From NCBI GenBank assembly GCA_046759145.1, contig JBHIBR010000024.1:1-11277 (forward strand): DNA of 11,277 nt, given 5' to 3'. This DNA is from JBHIBR01 sp046759145 [NCBI: Nitrospinota bacterium]. GTDB taxonomy: Bacteria > UBA8248. Every line of letters begins with the position of its first letter. The stretch's first letter is position 1. The position numbers and the translations under genes are program-made. Of the stretch, positions 1 to 6,758 are shown piece after piece. The notes under the pieces are model-generated. The model saw only the letters and a list, made by a program, of their open reading frames with translations, was not told where the DNA came from and searched no databases.

Positions 1-905
1 AGGTTCCGGTCGAAGGTGGAGGGGGTGCCCCCCCGCTGGATGTGACCCAGCACCGTGACCCGGGTCTCGATGCCCGTCATCTGCTCGAGCTTCTCCCCGA
101 CTACGTTCCCGATCCCGCCCAGGCGGCGGGGCTCGCTCGGGTCGTCCACGCGGCGCTTCACCACCTGCTCGCCCCCCAGCTCCCGCGCCCCCTCGGCCAC
201 CACGAGGATGATGAAAGCCTTCCCCGCCCGCTGGCGCTCGGCCACCTTCTCGGCCACCCGCTCCACCCGGAAGGGGATCTCCGGGATGAGGATCACGTGC
301 GCCCCCCCCGCCAGCCCCGAGAGGAGGGCGATCCACCCCGCGTTCCTCCCCATCACCTCCACCACCATCGCCCGGTGGTGGCTCTCGGCGGTGGTGCGGA
401 TGCGGTCGATGGCCTCGGTGGCGGTGCCCACGGCGGTGTCGAAGCCGAAGGTCACATCCGTGCAGTTGAGGTCGTTGTCGATGGTCTTGGGCACGGCGAC
501 CAGGGGGAGGCCCTTGCGCATGAGCTCGTAGGAGATGGCGATGGTGCCGTCCCCCCCGATGGCAACCAGGCCGTCGAAGCCCTTCCGGCGGAAGTTCGCC
601 ACCACCGTGTCCGAGAGGTCCACAGCCTTGCGCTCCCCCTCGATGACCAGGGAGTAGGCGAAGGGGTTGGCGCGGTTGGAGCTGCCCAGGATGGTCCCCC
701 CCCGGAAGAGGAGCTCGTCCACGCCCTCCTCCAGGGCGTGGTAGCGGCCGTGAATGAGGCCGGCGAAGCCGTCCCGGATCCCCGTCACCCGCAGGCCGTG
801 CTCGATGCGGCCCGCCCTCACCACCGCCCGGATGACCGCGTTGAGCCCGGGGCAGTCGCCCCCGCCCGTGAGCACGCCCAGATGGCGGACCTCCGAGGGC
901 TTCAT
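1..905 (-). CDS. pfkA: 6-phosphofructokinase (PfkA family), 3' end cut by window edge
   Basis: This enzyme phosphorylates fructose 6-phosphate to fructose 1,6-bisphosphate in cytosolic glycolysis. The visible 301 residues cover the N-terminal and most of the C-terminal half: GGGDCPGLNA at residues 14-23, GGDGT at 117-121, PKTIDND at 139-145 with the catalytic Asp, MGRNAGWIA at 185-193, and HIQRGGTP near the left edge. By comparison with E. coli PfkA, about 60 C-terminal residues lie outside the window. The Gly in GGDGT is the ATP-type residue, whereas the Lys of PKTIDND is found in PPi-type and some ATP-type group III enzymes, so the phosphoryl donor is not fully settled. ATP is favoured because the Asp that blocks ATP binding in PPi enzymes is absent. 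The ATG overlaps the stop of the upstream methyltransferase gene (ATGA), which implies translational coupling and marks it as the last visible gene of this operon. Confidence 0.95.
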   Translation of the reverse strand, partial: MKPSEVRHLGVLTGGGDCPGLNAVIRAVVRAGRIEHGLRVTGIRDGFAGLIHGRYHALEEGVDELLFRGGTILGSSNRANPFAYSLVIEGERKAVDLSDTVVANFRRKGFDGLVAIGGDGTIAISYELMRKGLPLVAVPKTIDNDLNCTDVTFGFDTAVGTATEAIDRIRTTAESHHRAMVVEVMGRNAGWIALLSGLAGGAHVILIPEIPFRVERVAEKVAERQRAGKAFIILVVAEGARELGGEQVVKRRVDDPSEPRRLGGIGNVVGEKLEQMTGIETRVTVLGHIQRGGTPSTFDRN

Positions 906-1657
906 GGACCCTCCCCCTCCTCCACTCGCAGGAGGAACACCCCATAGCCCACCGACTCGCGGCCCCCCCCGTCGCGAAAGAGCTCGATCTCCTCCTCCCA
1001 CTCATCGAGCATCCGCTGTAGGGCCTCATCCTCAGGGAAGCGCTGGCGGTCCTCCCACACCACGCGGGCCTGAGGGGCGTAGAAATCCTCCCACGTCTCC
1101 TCGGAGATGACCTGGGAGCGTACCACCCGCAGGCCCTTCCCCCCCAGGAAGTACAGGTAGTCCTCGTAGCGGCGCAGGTCGTCCCGCTCCGCCTCCTCGA
1201 CCCAGAGGTTCTCCACCGCCTCGGGCAGCTCGCCCCGCAGGCGCAGGGCATCGCCCAGGAGCAAGTGGCCTCCCGGGCGCACTACCCGGCACAGCTCGGC
1301 GAGGGCCTCCCGGAGTTCAGCCTGGTGGTAGGGGCCGAGCGAGAGGGCCAGGTCGAAGAAGCCCTCGTCGAAGGGGAGGGCGCCCCCCTCCGCCTGGATG
1401 AAGTTCACCAGGTGCTCCTGGTCCCGGAACAGGGCGAGGCGGCGGGCCTCCTCGACGAAGGCCTCCGAGGGGTCCATTCCCGTGACGGTGCAGCCCAGGT
1501 GCTCGGCGAGCACGAGGCTCGCCCACCCCTTGCCGCAGGCCACCTCCAGCACCTCGCTCCGGCGCTGGAGGCCGCACTCCCGCGCCCACTCCACGAGCAT
1601 CCCCTCGGGCATGGGGACCAGGAGGCGGTTGTACTTGTAGCGCTCGAGCTCGTCCAT
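902..1657 (-). CDS. class I SAM-dependent methyltransferase (Methyltransf_11 type)
   Basis: This 251-aa protein has the Rossmann-like fold of class I methyltransferases. Motif I is VLEVACGKGWASL at residues 36-48 (the SAM-binding glycine loop), followed by the acidic post-I position in GMDPS (60-64), a motif IV-like FDLALSLG (101-108), and VVRPGGHLLLGD (125-136), typical of UbiE/Methyltransf_11 relatives. The C-terminal 110 residues are rich in Glu, Arg and aromatic residues and probably form the substrate lid; they do not identify the substrate. The ATG at 1655-1657 is the only plausible start. A GAGGAGGGGG run lies rather far upstream (about 18 nt). The stop overlaps the pfkA start as ATGA. 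The context next to a c-di-AMP cyclase and phosphofructokinase does not reveal a substrate; small-molecule methylation is only a family-level expectation. Confidence 0.85.
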   Translation of the reverse strand: MDELERYKYNRLLVPMPEGMLVEWARECGLQRRSEVLEVACGKGWASLVLAEHLGCTVTGMDPSEAFVEEARRLALFRDQEHLVNFIQAEGGALPFDEGFFDLALSLGPYHQAELREALAELCRVVRPGGHLLLGDALRLRGELPEAVENLWVEEAERDDLRRYEDYLYFLGGKGLRVVRSQVISEETWEDFYAPQARVVWEDRQRFPEDEALQRMLDEWEEEIELFRDGGGRESVGYGVFLLRVEEGEGP

Positions 1658-1683
1658 GGCCCGCGCCCGGCCGGACCCCCTCC

Positions 1684-1803
1684 TCAGAAAATGGGGTAGC
1701 CTATGAGGTCGGTCATCACGATGGCGGCCCCAAAGCCGAGGACCGCCAGCATGATCAGGGTGAGGAGGATCAGCAACCGGTTATAAACCACCCCCCTGTT
1801 CAC
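1684..1803 (-). CDS. 39-aa single-pass membrane micro-protein
   Basis: This short frame starts at GTG (1801-1803) and ends at TGA (1684-1686). The predicted peptide has a basic, polar N-terminus (MNRGVVYNR), a continuous hydrophobic helix of about 20 residues (LLILLTLIMLAVLGFGAAIV) and a short tail (MTDLIGYPIF). It therefore looks like a single transmembrane segment with the positive N-terminus inside. A GAGGA Shine-Dalgarno element lies about 12 nt upstream of the GTG, immediately after the stop of the cyclase gene, and the intergenic gap is only 15 nt. The gap to the following methyltransferase is 26 nt, so the frame fills nearly all of what would otherwise be a 161-nt hole in the operon. 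I recognise no family. The hydrophobic pattern, ribosome-binding site and tight placement support a real gene; conservation could not be tested. Confidence 0.6.
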   Translation of the reverse strand: MNRGVVYNRLLILLTLIMLAVLGFGAAIVMTDLIGYPIF

Positions 1804-1818
1804 CCCCTATCTCGGTCC

Positions 1819-2751
1819 TCACTTCTTCTTGCGTCGCGGCTCGAGGGCGCGGCTCTTCTCGATCCGCATGAAGATCTTCCCGTCCTTGAACACGCTCACT
1901 GTCCCCGTGGACTCGCTGATGGCGAAGGCGGTGGCGGCGCTCACCGAGGTGATGCCCGCGGCCGCCACATGGCGGGCCCCCAGGCCCTGGGGCAGGTCGT
2001 CCCCGCCGTAGGCGGCGTTCAGGTGGCGGCCGGCCGCCTCGAGGACGCCATCGCCCCGTATCACGAAGGCCCCGTCCAGGGAGGCGAACTCCTTGATGGT
2101 CTCCCAGAGGCTGCGGTCGAGGATGTTGCGCTCCCCCTCGGGATAGCCCCGGAAGGGGTTCATAACCATCGGGCGGGAGTACTGGAGCACCACCTCGTGG
2201 TCGCCCACCACGAAGAGGCCCCCCGTGGGCCGGCCCTCGCGGCCTTCGGCGGCCAGCTCGAGGGCGAGGCTCAGGACGGCCTCGAAGGTCTTCGGGTCCA
2301 CCCCCTCCAGCACCCGGGGGGTCTCGGCCGTGCGGAGCATCTCCAGCTCCGCCTCCAGGTCGAACACCATCAGGGTGTCCAACCGGCGGGCCCCGGGCAA
2401 CCCCGAGAGGCACACCAGCCTGTCCCCCCGCTCCACCAAGCCCTCGCTGAGGGCCATCACAATGCCCATCTTGATCTGGTCCACGCGGGAGAGGTCCAGC
2501 CCGGGCACCTTGAGGACGCACCGGCCCCCCTGCTCGAGGGCCCGCTTGCGCTCCTCGGAGCGGGTGGTGAAGAACCAGTTCACGTCGGCCGGGAGCTCCT
2601 CAGCCACCTCCAGGTCGCTCAGGCCGTCCGCGTTCAAGAAGACCGCCTTGGCCCCCAGCCGGCGGCACACCTCGACCGCCGCATCCAGGATGCTCTCGCT
2701 CAGCTCCTCCTTGGCGCTGCCGGGATCCGCCTTCCCGGAAGGGTCCGCCAT
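1819..2751 (-). CDS. diadenylate cyclase, CdaZ/DacZ-like (pyruvate-kinase-C-like domain plus DAC domain)
   Basis: Predicted to condense two ATP into cyclic di-AMP. The 310-aa protein has an N-terminal alpha/beta domain (about residues 15-135) resembling the C-terminal domain of pyruvate kinase, with GDRLVCLSGLPG at 109-120 as its clearest motif. A DisA_N/DAC domain follows (about 155-300). The first catalytic motif, DGA, is intact at 226-228. The second, normally RHR, reads RHV at 260-262 within GLGARHVAAAGIT, and SESTGTVSVFKDGKI follows at 279-293. No transmembrane segment precedes the DAC domain, unlike bacterial CdaA, and there is no DisA DNA-binding region, so it should be soluble. The domain order matches what I recall of archaeal CdaZ/DacZ. 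The C-terminus is strongly basic (RRKKK). GGGAGG lies about 10 nt before the ATG; htrA ends 30 nt upstream. Activity is inferred because of the altered second motif. Confidence 0.85.
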   Translation of the reverse strand: MADPSGKADPGSAKEELSESILDAAVEVCRRLGAKAVFLNADGLSDLEVAEELPADVNWFFTTRSEERKRALEQGGRCVLKVPGLDLSRVDQIKMGIVMALSEGLVERGDRLVCLSGLPGARRLDTLMVFDLEAELEMLRTAETPRVLEGVDPKTFEAVLSLALELAAEGREGRPTGGLFVVGDHEVVLQYSRPMVMNPFRGYPEGERNILDRSLWETIKEFASLDGAFVIRGDGVLEAAGRHLNAAYGGDDLPQGLGARHVAAAGITSVSAATAFAISESTGTVSVFKDGKIFMRIEKSRALEPRRKKK

Positions 2752-2781
2752 GCCTAGTTCTCCCTCCCCGCCAGGGGGGCC

Positions 2782-4185
2782 TCACCCGAGCTCAATAACC
2801 ACATAGTGGGTGTTTCCGCCCCTCTCCACCAGGAAGATCTGGCTCTTTTTGCCGCGCACCGCACTCTGGAACTCCTGCACGTTGCGCACCTGGCGCCGGT
2901 TCGCCTCGATGATGATGTCCCCGGGCCGAAGACCCGCCAGGGCGGCGGGGCTCCCCCGCTTCACCTCAGAGACAACCACCCCGTGTCGGGTCCTCGCGTT
3001 GAGCCGGCGTGCCATCTCCGGGTCCAGTCGCCGGACGGAGAGGCCGAGCTCTCCCTCCACTCCCCGGCGGGCCACCACCGTCGGCTCCTCGGGCAGCCTT
3101 CCCACCTTGAGGGTGAGGGTCTTCTCTTTTCCGTCGCGGATGACGACCACCTCCACCTCCTTCCCCAGGGGGAGGCTCGCCGCGAGGCGGGGGAGCTCGC
3201 GCATCTCCCGCACCTCTTTGCCGTCCACGCGGATGATGACATCCCCTCGGCGGATGCCCGCCTTGTCGGCGGGCCCGTCGGGGACCACGTCGGCCACCAG
3301 GGCGCCGCGTTTGCTCTTGAGGCCGAAGTGTTTCGCCATGGCCTCGGAGAGAGGCTGGACGGTCACCCCTAGAAAGCCCCGCGTCACGCGGCCCTTCTCG
3401 AGCTGGGGGATGAGGGCCCGGGCCATGTTGATGGGGATGGCGAAGCCGATCCCGATATTGGCGGGCCGCCCGCCCCGGGAGAAGATGGCGGTGTTGATGC
3501 CCACCACCTCGCCCCGGGTGTTGAAGAGGGGACCGCCGCTGTTGCCGGGGTTGATGGAGGCGTCGGTCTGGATGAAATCGTCATAGGGGCCCGCCCCGAT
3601 GATGCGCCCCTTGGCGCTCACGATGCCCGCCGTCACGGTATGGCCGAGTCCAAAGGGATTCCCGATGGCCAGCACCCAATCGCCCACCTTCAGCTTGTCG
3701 GAATCGCCGAGGGTGGCGGCGTGGAGTTTCCCCTTGGGCTCCACCTTGATGAGGGCCAGGTCGGTCTTGGGGTCGCGGCCGATGACCTTGGCCCCGTACT
3801 GGGTCTTATCCGCAAGGATCACCTTGATCTCCGTCGCGCCCTGGACGACGTGGTTGTTGGTCAGGATGAAGCCGTCGCTGCTGATGATGAAGCCCGAACC
3901 GAGGCTCTGCCGGCGGAACTCCCGGGGCATCCCGAACTCCCGGGGGGGTCGGAAGGGGCCGAACGGCTCCATGAAACGCCGGAAGAACTCCTCGAAGGGG
4001 TCCATGGCCCGCCGGCGGACGATGGTAGTGGTGCTGATGTTGACCACGCTGGGTTTGAGCCGCTCCGCTAGCTCCGCGAACGATGGGACCGCGGGCACGG
4101 AGCCAGCCGAGGGCGCCCAAGCCCAGCTCCCCACCAAGAGTGCTACCAGGGCCACTGCCGCCGCCTTCGACCTTCTGCCGACCAT
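2782..4185 (-). CDS. DegP/HtrA (Do) family periplasmic serine protease with two PDZ domains
   Basis: This 467-aa secreted protease/chaperone would degrade misfolded envelope proteins. It has an N-terminal signal sequence (basic MVGRRSK, hydrophobic core at about 8-24, AxA-like region near 22-30). A trypsin-like domain carries a complete catalytic triad: His112 in TNNHVV, Asp142 in TDLALIK, and Ser216 in GNSGGP. Two PDZ domains follow at about 270-358 and 375-460, the usual DegP/DegQ/MucD layout and length. The start at 4185 is chosen over frame-open codons further upstream because AGGGGAGGT lies 6 nt before it and the signal peptide begins there; upstream extension would run back into the radical SAM gene in another frame. 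The linker between signal and protease domain contains a Phe/Arg/Pro-rich segment at about 62-90, as in the flexible LA loop region of this family. cdaZ follows after 30 nt. Confidence 0.95.
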   Translation of the reverse strand: MVGRRSKAAAVALVALLVGSWAWAPSAGSVPAVPSFAELAERLKPSVVNISTTTIVRRRAMDPFEEFFRRFMEPFGPFRPPREFGMPREFRRQSLGSGFIISSDGFILTNNHVVQGATEIKVILADKTQYGAKVIGRDPKTDLALIKVEPKGKLHAATLGDSDKLKVGDWVLAIGNPFGLGHTVTAGIVSAKGRIIGAGPYDDFIQTDASINPGNSGGPLFNTRGEVVGINTAIFSRGGRPANIGIGFAIPINMARALIPQLEKGRVTRGFLGVTVQPLSEAMAKHFGLKSKRGALVADVVPDGPADKAGIRRGDVIIRVDGKEVREMRELPRLAASLPLGKEVEVVVIRDGKEKTLTLKVGRLPEEPTVVARRGVEGELGLSVRRLDPEMARRLNARTRHGVVVSEVKRGSPAALAGLRPGDIIIEANRRQVRNVQEFQSAVRGKKSQIFLVERGGNTHYVVIELG

Positions 4186-4264
4186 GGAAACACCTCCCCT
4201 TCGAGCGCCCACCCTCCCGCCAGGCCGGAGAGCCGCGCGCCCCGTGAGCATCTCGTCCCCTCTA

Positions 4265-4293
4265 ACCCTATCAGAAAACGCGCGCTCGGGGAA
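4265..4293 (-). promoter_or_regulatory. weak candidate promoter for htrA
   Basis: The 169-nt gap between the radical SAM gene and htrA contains TTCCCC (4288-4293), a 17-bp spacer and TAGGGT (4265-4270) reading leftward. Both hexamers are imperfect matches to sigma-70 boxes (about half the positions). A TCTGA element next to the -10 box could instead be read as an extracytoplasmic-sigma -10, but no GGAAC-type -35 is present. The long gap in an otherwise tight gene string is the main reason to expect a promoter here. Confidence 0.25.
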
Positions 4294-4341
4294 CAGGGCC
4301 GCGCCGGGCGCGCCGATGGCGCGAAGGGGAAGCGGAGCCAT

Positions 4342-4359
4342 GTTAGGGCTGAACCTAAC
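4342..4359. repeat. inverted repeat spanning the radical SAM stop codon
   Basis: GTTAGG and CCTAAC form a perfect 6-bp inverted repeat around a 6-nt loop. The repeat contains the TAG stop of the radical SAM gene. No T tract follows on the minus strand, so it is a poor intrinsic terminator. It could be an operator half-site pair for htrA or chance. Confidence 0.35.
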
Positions 4360-5659
4360 GGGGGGGAAGGGAGGCCGATGGATGGACGCGCCACTCCTCC
4401 TTAGGCCGGTTGAAGTAGCCGAGGGCAACCCCGGGAAGCTCCCGCCGAAGCCCATCGACCCAGCGCCGGACCCCCAGGAGCCTACCCCTGGGCCGAGGCA
4501 TGGAGCGGAGGTAGAGGCCGGGGTCGATGGAGAGGTTGCGAAGCTGGAGGAGGTGGAAACCCGTCTCCCCGGCCAGGCGCAGGAGCGCCTCCAGCTCCTC
4601 CTCCCGGTCCGAGACGCCCGGGAAGACGAAGTAGTTGAGCGAGGTGTAGAGCCCCGCCCCGACCGCGCGGGCGATGGTCTCGCGCACTTCGCCGAAGCCA
4701 TACTCCGCGGGCCGGTAGTATCGCCGGTAGAGTTCAGGCTGGGCGCTGTTGAGGCTCACGCGGACGCTGTCCAGACCCGCCGCGGCGAGGCGTGGGATCC
4801 ACTCGGGCCGGCTGCCGTTGGTGTTGAGGTGGACGGTGCCCCGCGGGGTGGCCTCCCGCATGAGGCGGACGGCGCGCTCGACCTGCCGGGCCTGGAGGAG
4901 GGGCTCCCCCTCGCAGCCCTGGCCGAAGCTCGCAAGGGCGAACTCCGCCCTCTCCAGATGAGGGACCGCCACCTCGGCCAGCTCCTCGGCGGTGGGGACG
5001 AAGTCGATCCGCTCGTGGCTCGCGGGAAACTCCCCCGCGGGCTGGAAGGAGAGACAGCCCCGGCAGTCGGCGTTGCAGAGCGGCGCCACCGGGAGGCCCA
5101 CCTCCCACCGGCCGAGGAAGAGGTTCTTGGCGGCGAAGCAGTGATAGTCGAGTGCGCAGCGGGAGAGGTGCTTGAGGAGGCGGTTTCGGGGCGAGGCCGC
5201 GAGCCTCTCCCGGACGAGCTCGGGCAATGAGGTATCGTCGTAGCGCTCGGGCTCCCACCGAGCGCTTTCGTCCACCCGGATGGCGGCGACCACGAATCCG
5301 CCCTCCTCTTCGAAGCCGCACGCGGTGTAGGGCCAAAGGGGAAGAGGGGGGCGCTTTCCCTCTCCCTCGTAGTGCGCGGCGGGGAGCAGCGTCCGCGCGT
5401 AACCCGGCGCGGGGAAGGCGGCCGCGGCCAGGGGAGGGGAAGGCCCGGGGGAGTCCGCAAGGAGCGCCTCCCCCGTCTCGGGGCTGAGTCCCACCGCCCG
5501 GCTACCCGGGAGGGTGAAGAGCTTGCTCCCTGGGGGGAGGGGGATGAGGTCCTCAGGCTCTGGCGCCACCACGTCCTCCCCGTCGAACCCCGCGAGGGCC
5601 AGCTCAGGGTGGTCATACACCCGACCCCCTTCATCGGCGAAAACCATCCGGGCGGGCAC
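4355..5659 (-). CDS. radical SAM protein of unknown function
   Basis: This 434-aa protein has the radical SAM signature CNADCRGC, a CxxxCxxC motif at Cys195, Cys199 and Cys202, which binds the 4Fe-4S cluster that cleaves SAM. The downstream barrel elements are recognisable: SFGQGCEGEPLL (about 245-256, the GGEP-like SAM-contact strand), NTNGSRPEW and VRVSLNSAQPELYRRYYRP. The first 190 residues form a separate, poorly characterised region with three further cysteines (114, 168, 174), just before the barrel. Putative start is GTG at 5657-5659 behind AGGGGGAGG; an ATG four codons later is an alternative. It lies 74 nt after the small membrane protein gene and 169 nt before htrA. I recognise a conserved radical SAM oxidoreductase family but cannot assign a substrate. 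No SPASM-type Cys-rich C-terminus is present. Confidence 0.85.
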   Translation of the reverse strand: MPARMVFADEGGRVYDHPELALAGFDGEDVVAPEPEDLIPLPPGSKLFTLPGSRAVGLSPETGEALLADSPGPSPPLAAAAFPAPGYARTLLPAAHYEGEGKRPPLPLWPYTACGFEEEGGFVVAAIRVDESARWEPERYDDTSLPELVRERLAASPRNRLLKHLSRCALDYHCFAAKNLFLGRWEVGLPVAPLCNADCRGCLSFQPAGEFPASHERIDFVPTAEELAEVAVPHLERAEFALASFGQGCEGEPLLQARQVERAVRLMREATPRGTVHLNTNGSRPEWIPRLAAAGLDSVRVSLNSAQPELYRRYYRPAEYGFGEVRETIARAVGAGLYTSLNYFVFPGVSDREEELEALLRLAGETGFHLLQLRNLSIDPGLYLRSMPRPRGRLLGVRRWVDGLRRELPGVALGYFNRPKEEWRVHPSASLPPR

Positions 5660-5733
5660 CGCCCTCCCCCTCTCCTCTTCCTTCCCACAAAAACGCAGGG
5701 TCGAGTTCCCGCTCCTGAGGCCGCTCCGCCTCC

Positions 5734-5991
5734 CTAGAGGAGCAGGAGGCCCGGCAGCGCCAGGAGGAAGAGGCTCTGCAAAAAGGCGAGGCCCCCTCCC
5801 GGCCAGCCCAGGGGCTCAAGCCTCCCCTGGGACCAGCGCCCGAGTCCCAGCCCTGCGACCCAGTCGGCCGTCGCCGCCAGGAGAGAAAAGGCCAGGTAGC
5901 CCAGCGCCCAGGACTTCAGGCGCTCGTCTCCGCGGTTCGACAAGCTCACCGCCAAGCTCACCGTCCCGAGCAGCGTCGAGGGGCGGCTCAT
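5734..5991 (-). CDS. small membrane protein, hypothetical (85 aa)
   Basis: This 85-aa frame has two clear hydrophobic stretches, at about residues 27-48 (WALGYLAFSLLAATADWV) and 66-85 (GGLAFLQSLFLLALPGLLLL), and a weaker one near the N-terminus. It ends directly after the last hydrophobic run, so the C-terminus is probably buried or at the membrane face. The ATG overlaps the TGA of the DinB-like gene as ATGA, a typical sign of translational coupling, which is the main argument that it is real. A weak AAGGG precedes the ATG by a few bases inside the upstream gene. I recognise no family and cannot propose a function. Confidence 0.6.
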   Translation of the reverse strand: MSRPSTLLGTVSLAVSLSNRGDERLKSWALGYLAFSLLAATADWVAGLGLGRWSQGRLEPLGWPGGGLAFLQSLFLLALPGLLLL

Positions 5992-6659
5992 CCCTTGAAG
6001 AGCGGCGAGGTGAGGTAGCCCACCTCCGGCAGTCTGACGCGGGGAGGGAGGCCCTGGGCGCGCTTGAGGCGCTGGACGGTGTTCAAGTGGACGAGACCCT
6101 CCCAGTAGAGGTGGCGCAGGGTGCCCAGGAGGGTGAAGTGCCAGAGGTGAGGGTCTCCCTCCTCGTGGCGGACACCCCCATCCTCGTGGAAGGGAGCCAC
6201 CTTGAGCCAGAACTCGTAGACCTTCTCTTCCGTCTTACCCATGGGGAGCTCGGGCGGGAAGCGCTTGGTGAGGGTCTTCGCCCGCACGCTCTCGGCCGTC
6301 TCCCGGGCGATGACCCCCTCGATGAAGGCCACCGCCTCCTCGAGCTTGCCCAGGATGTCCTCCATCCGCCAGTAGCGCTCCTCGTCGAGCCTCCGGTCGT
6401 AGACCGCCGCCTTCGAGAAGTCCACGGGCGGGGGCGGGGGGTTTTTGGGAAAGAGCTCCTTCCCCCACTGGCGCACCATCCAGAACAGACAGGCCAGCGC
6501 CACGTGGCTCACCTGGCGGCGGATGCTCCACTGGGCCCACTCCTGGGAGGGGTCCTCCCAGTCGAGCTGGGCGTCCGTGAGGCCCTCGACCTCCTCCCGC
6601 ACCCATCCCAGGTACTCCCGGAAGCCGGGGCAGATGGTGCGGGCAGGGGCCGCGGCCAT
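5988..6659 (-). CDS. DinB-like four-helix-bundle protein
   Basis: This 223-aa, helix-rich protein resembles the DinB/YfiT superfamily of metal-binding four-helix bundles. Supporting marks are the early FREYLGWVREEVEGLTDAQL helix, a His at the end of the second helix (QVSHVAL, His52), and a late helix LRHLYWEGLVHLNTVQRLKR (about 181-200) with His183 and His191 followed by QGLP, close to the H..Q.....GLP ending of DinB-like proteins. A Pro-rich loop lies at 71-79. The start at 6657-6659 is chosen because GAGGAG lies 6 nt upstream; the frame stays open for 70 codons upstream, but without a comparable site or family resemblance. It heads a coupled pair with the small membrane protein. Superfamily members include thiol transferases and many proteins of unknown role; nothing here tells which. 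Confidence 0.7.
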   Translation of the reverse strand: MAAAPARTICPGFREYLGWVREEVEGLTDAQLDWEDPSQEWAQWSIRRQVSHVALACLFWMVRQWGKELFPKNPPPPPVDFSKAAVYDRRLDEERYWRMEDILGKLEEAVAFIEGVIARETAESVRAKTLTKRFPPELPMGKTEEKVYEFWLKVAPFHEDGGVRHEEGDPHLWHFTLLGTLRHLYWEGLVHLNTVQRLKRAQGLPPRVRLPEVGYLTSPLFKG

Positions 6660-6707
6660 TAGAACTCCTCGGGGGAAGAGGACCAGACTCACCCGGAGCC
6701 GCCTCCG

Positions 6708-6736
6708 ATACTCCCCGCGCGTACCCAAAAAGTCAA
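6708..6736 (-). promoter_or_regulatory. candidate leftward promoter for the DinB-like gene
   Basis: On the minus strand TTGACT (6731-6736) matches five of six -35 positions. Seventeen bases downstream lies GAGTAT (6708-6713), a mediocre -10 box. It is about 50 nt upstream of the start codon, a sensible distance, but the -10 is weak. Confidence 0.35.
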
Positions 6737-6758
6737 CCACGCGCGCCCCCCGTTGTAG

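Noticed and set aside
4186-4701. Extending HtrA upstream by 172 residues
   Set aside because: The extension overlaps the radical SAM gene and lacks secretion features. The signal peptide and a strong Shine-Dalgarno site mark 4185 as the start.
3599-5230. A 543-codon open frame on the plus strand opposite htrA and the radical SAM gene
   Set aside because: It lies antisense to two genes with complete motifs, is low-complexity in Arg, Pro, Ala and Gly, and has no domain resemblance. Long antisense frames are expected at this GC content.
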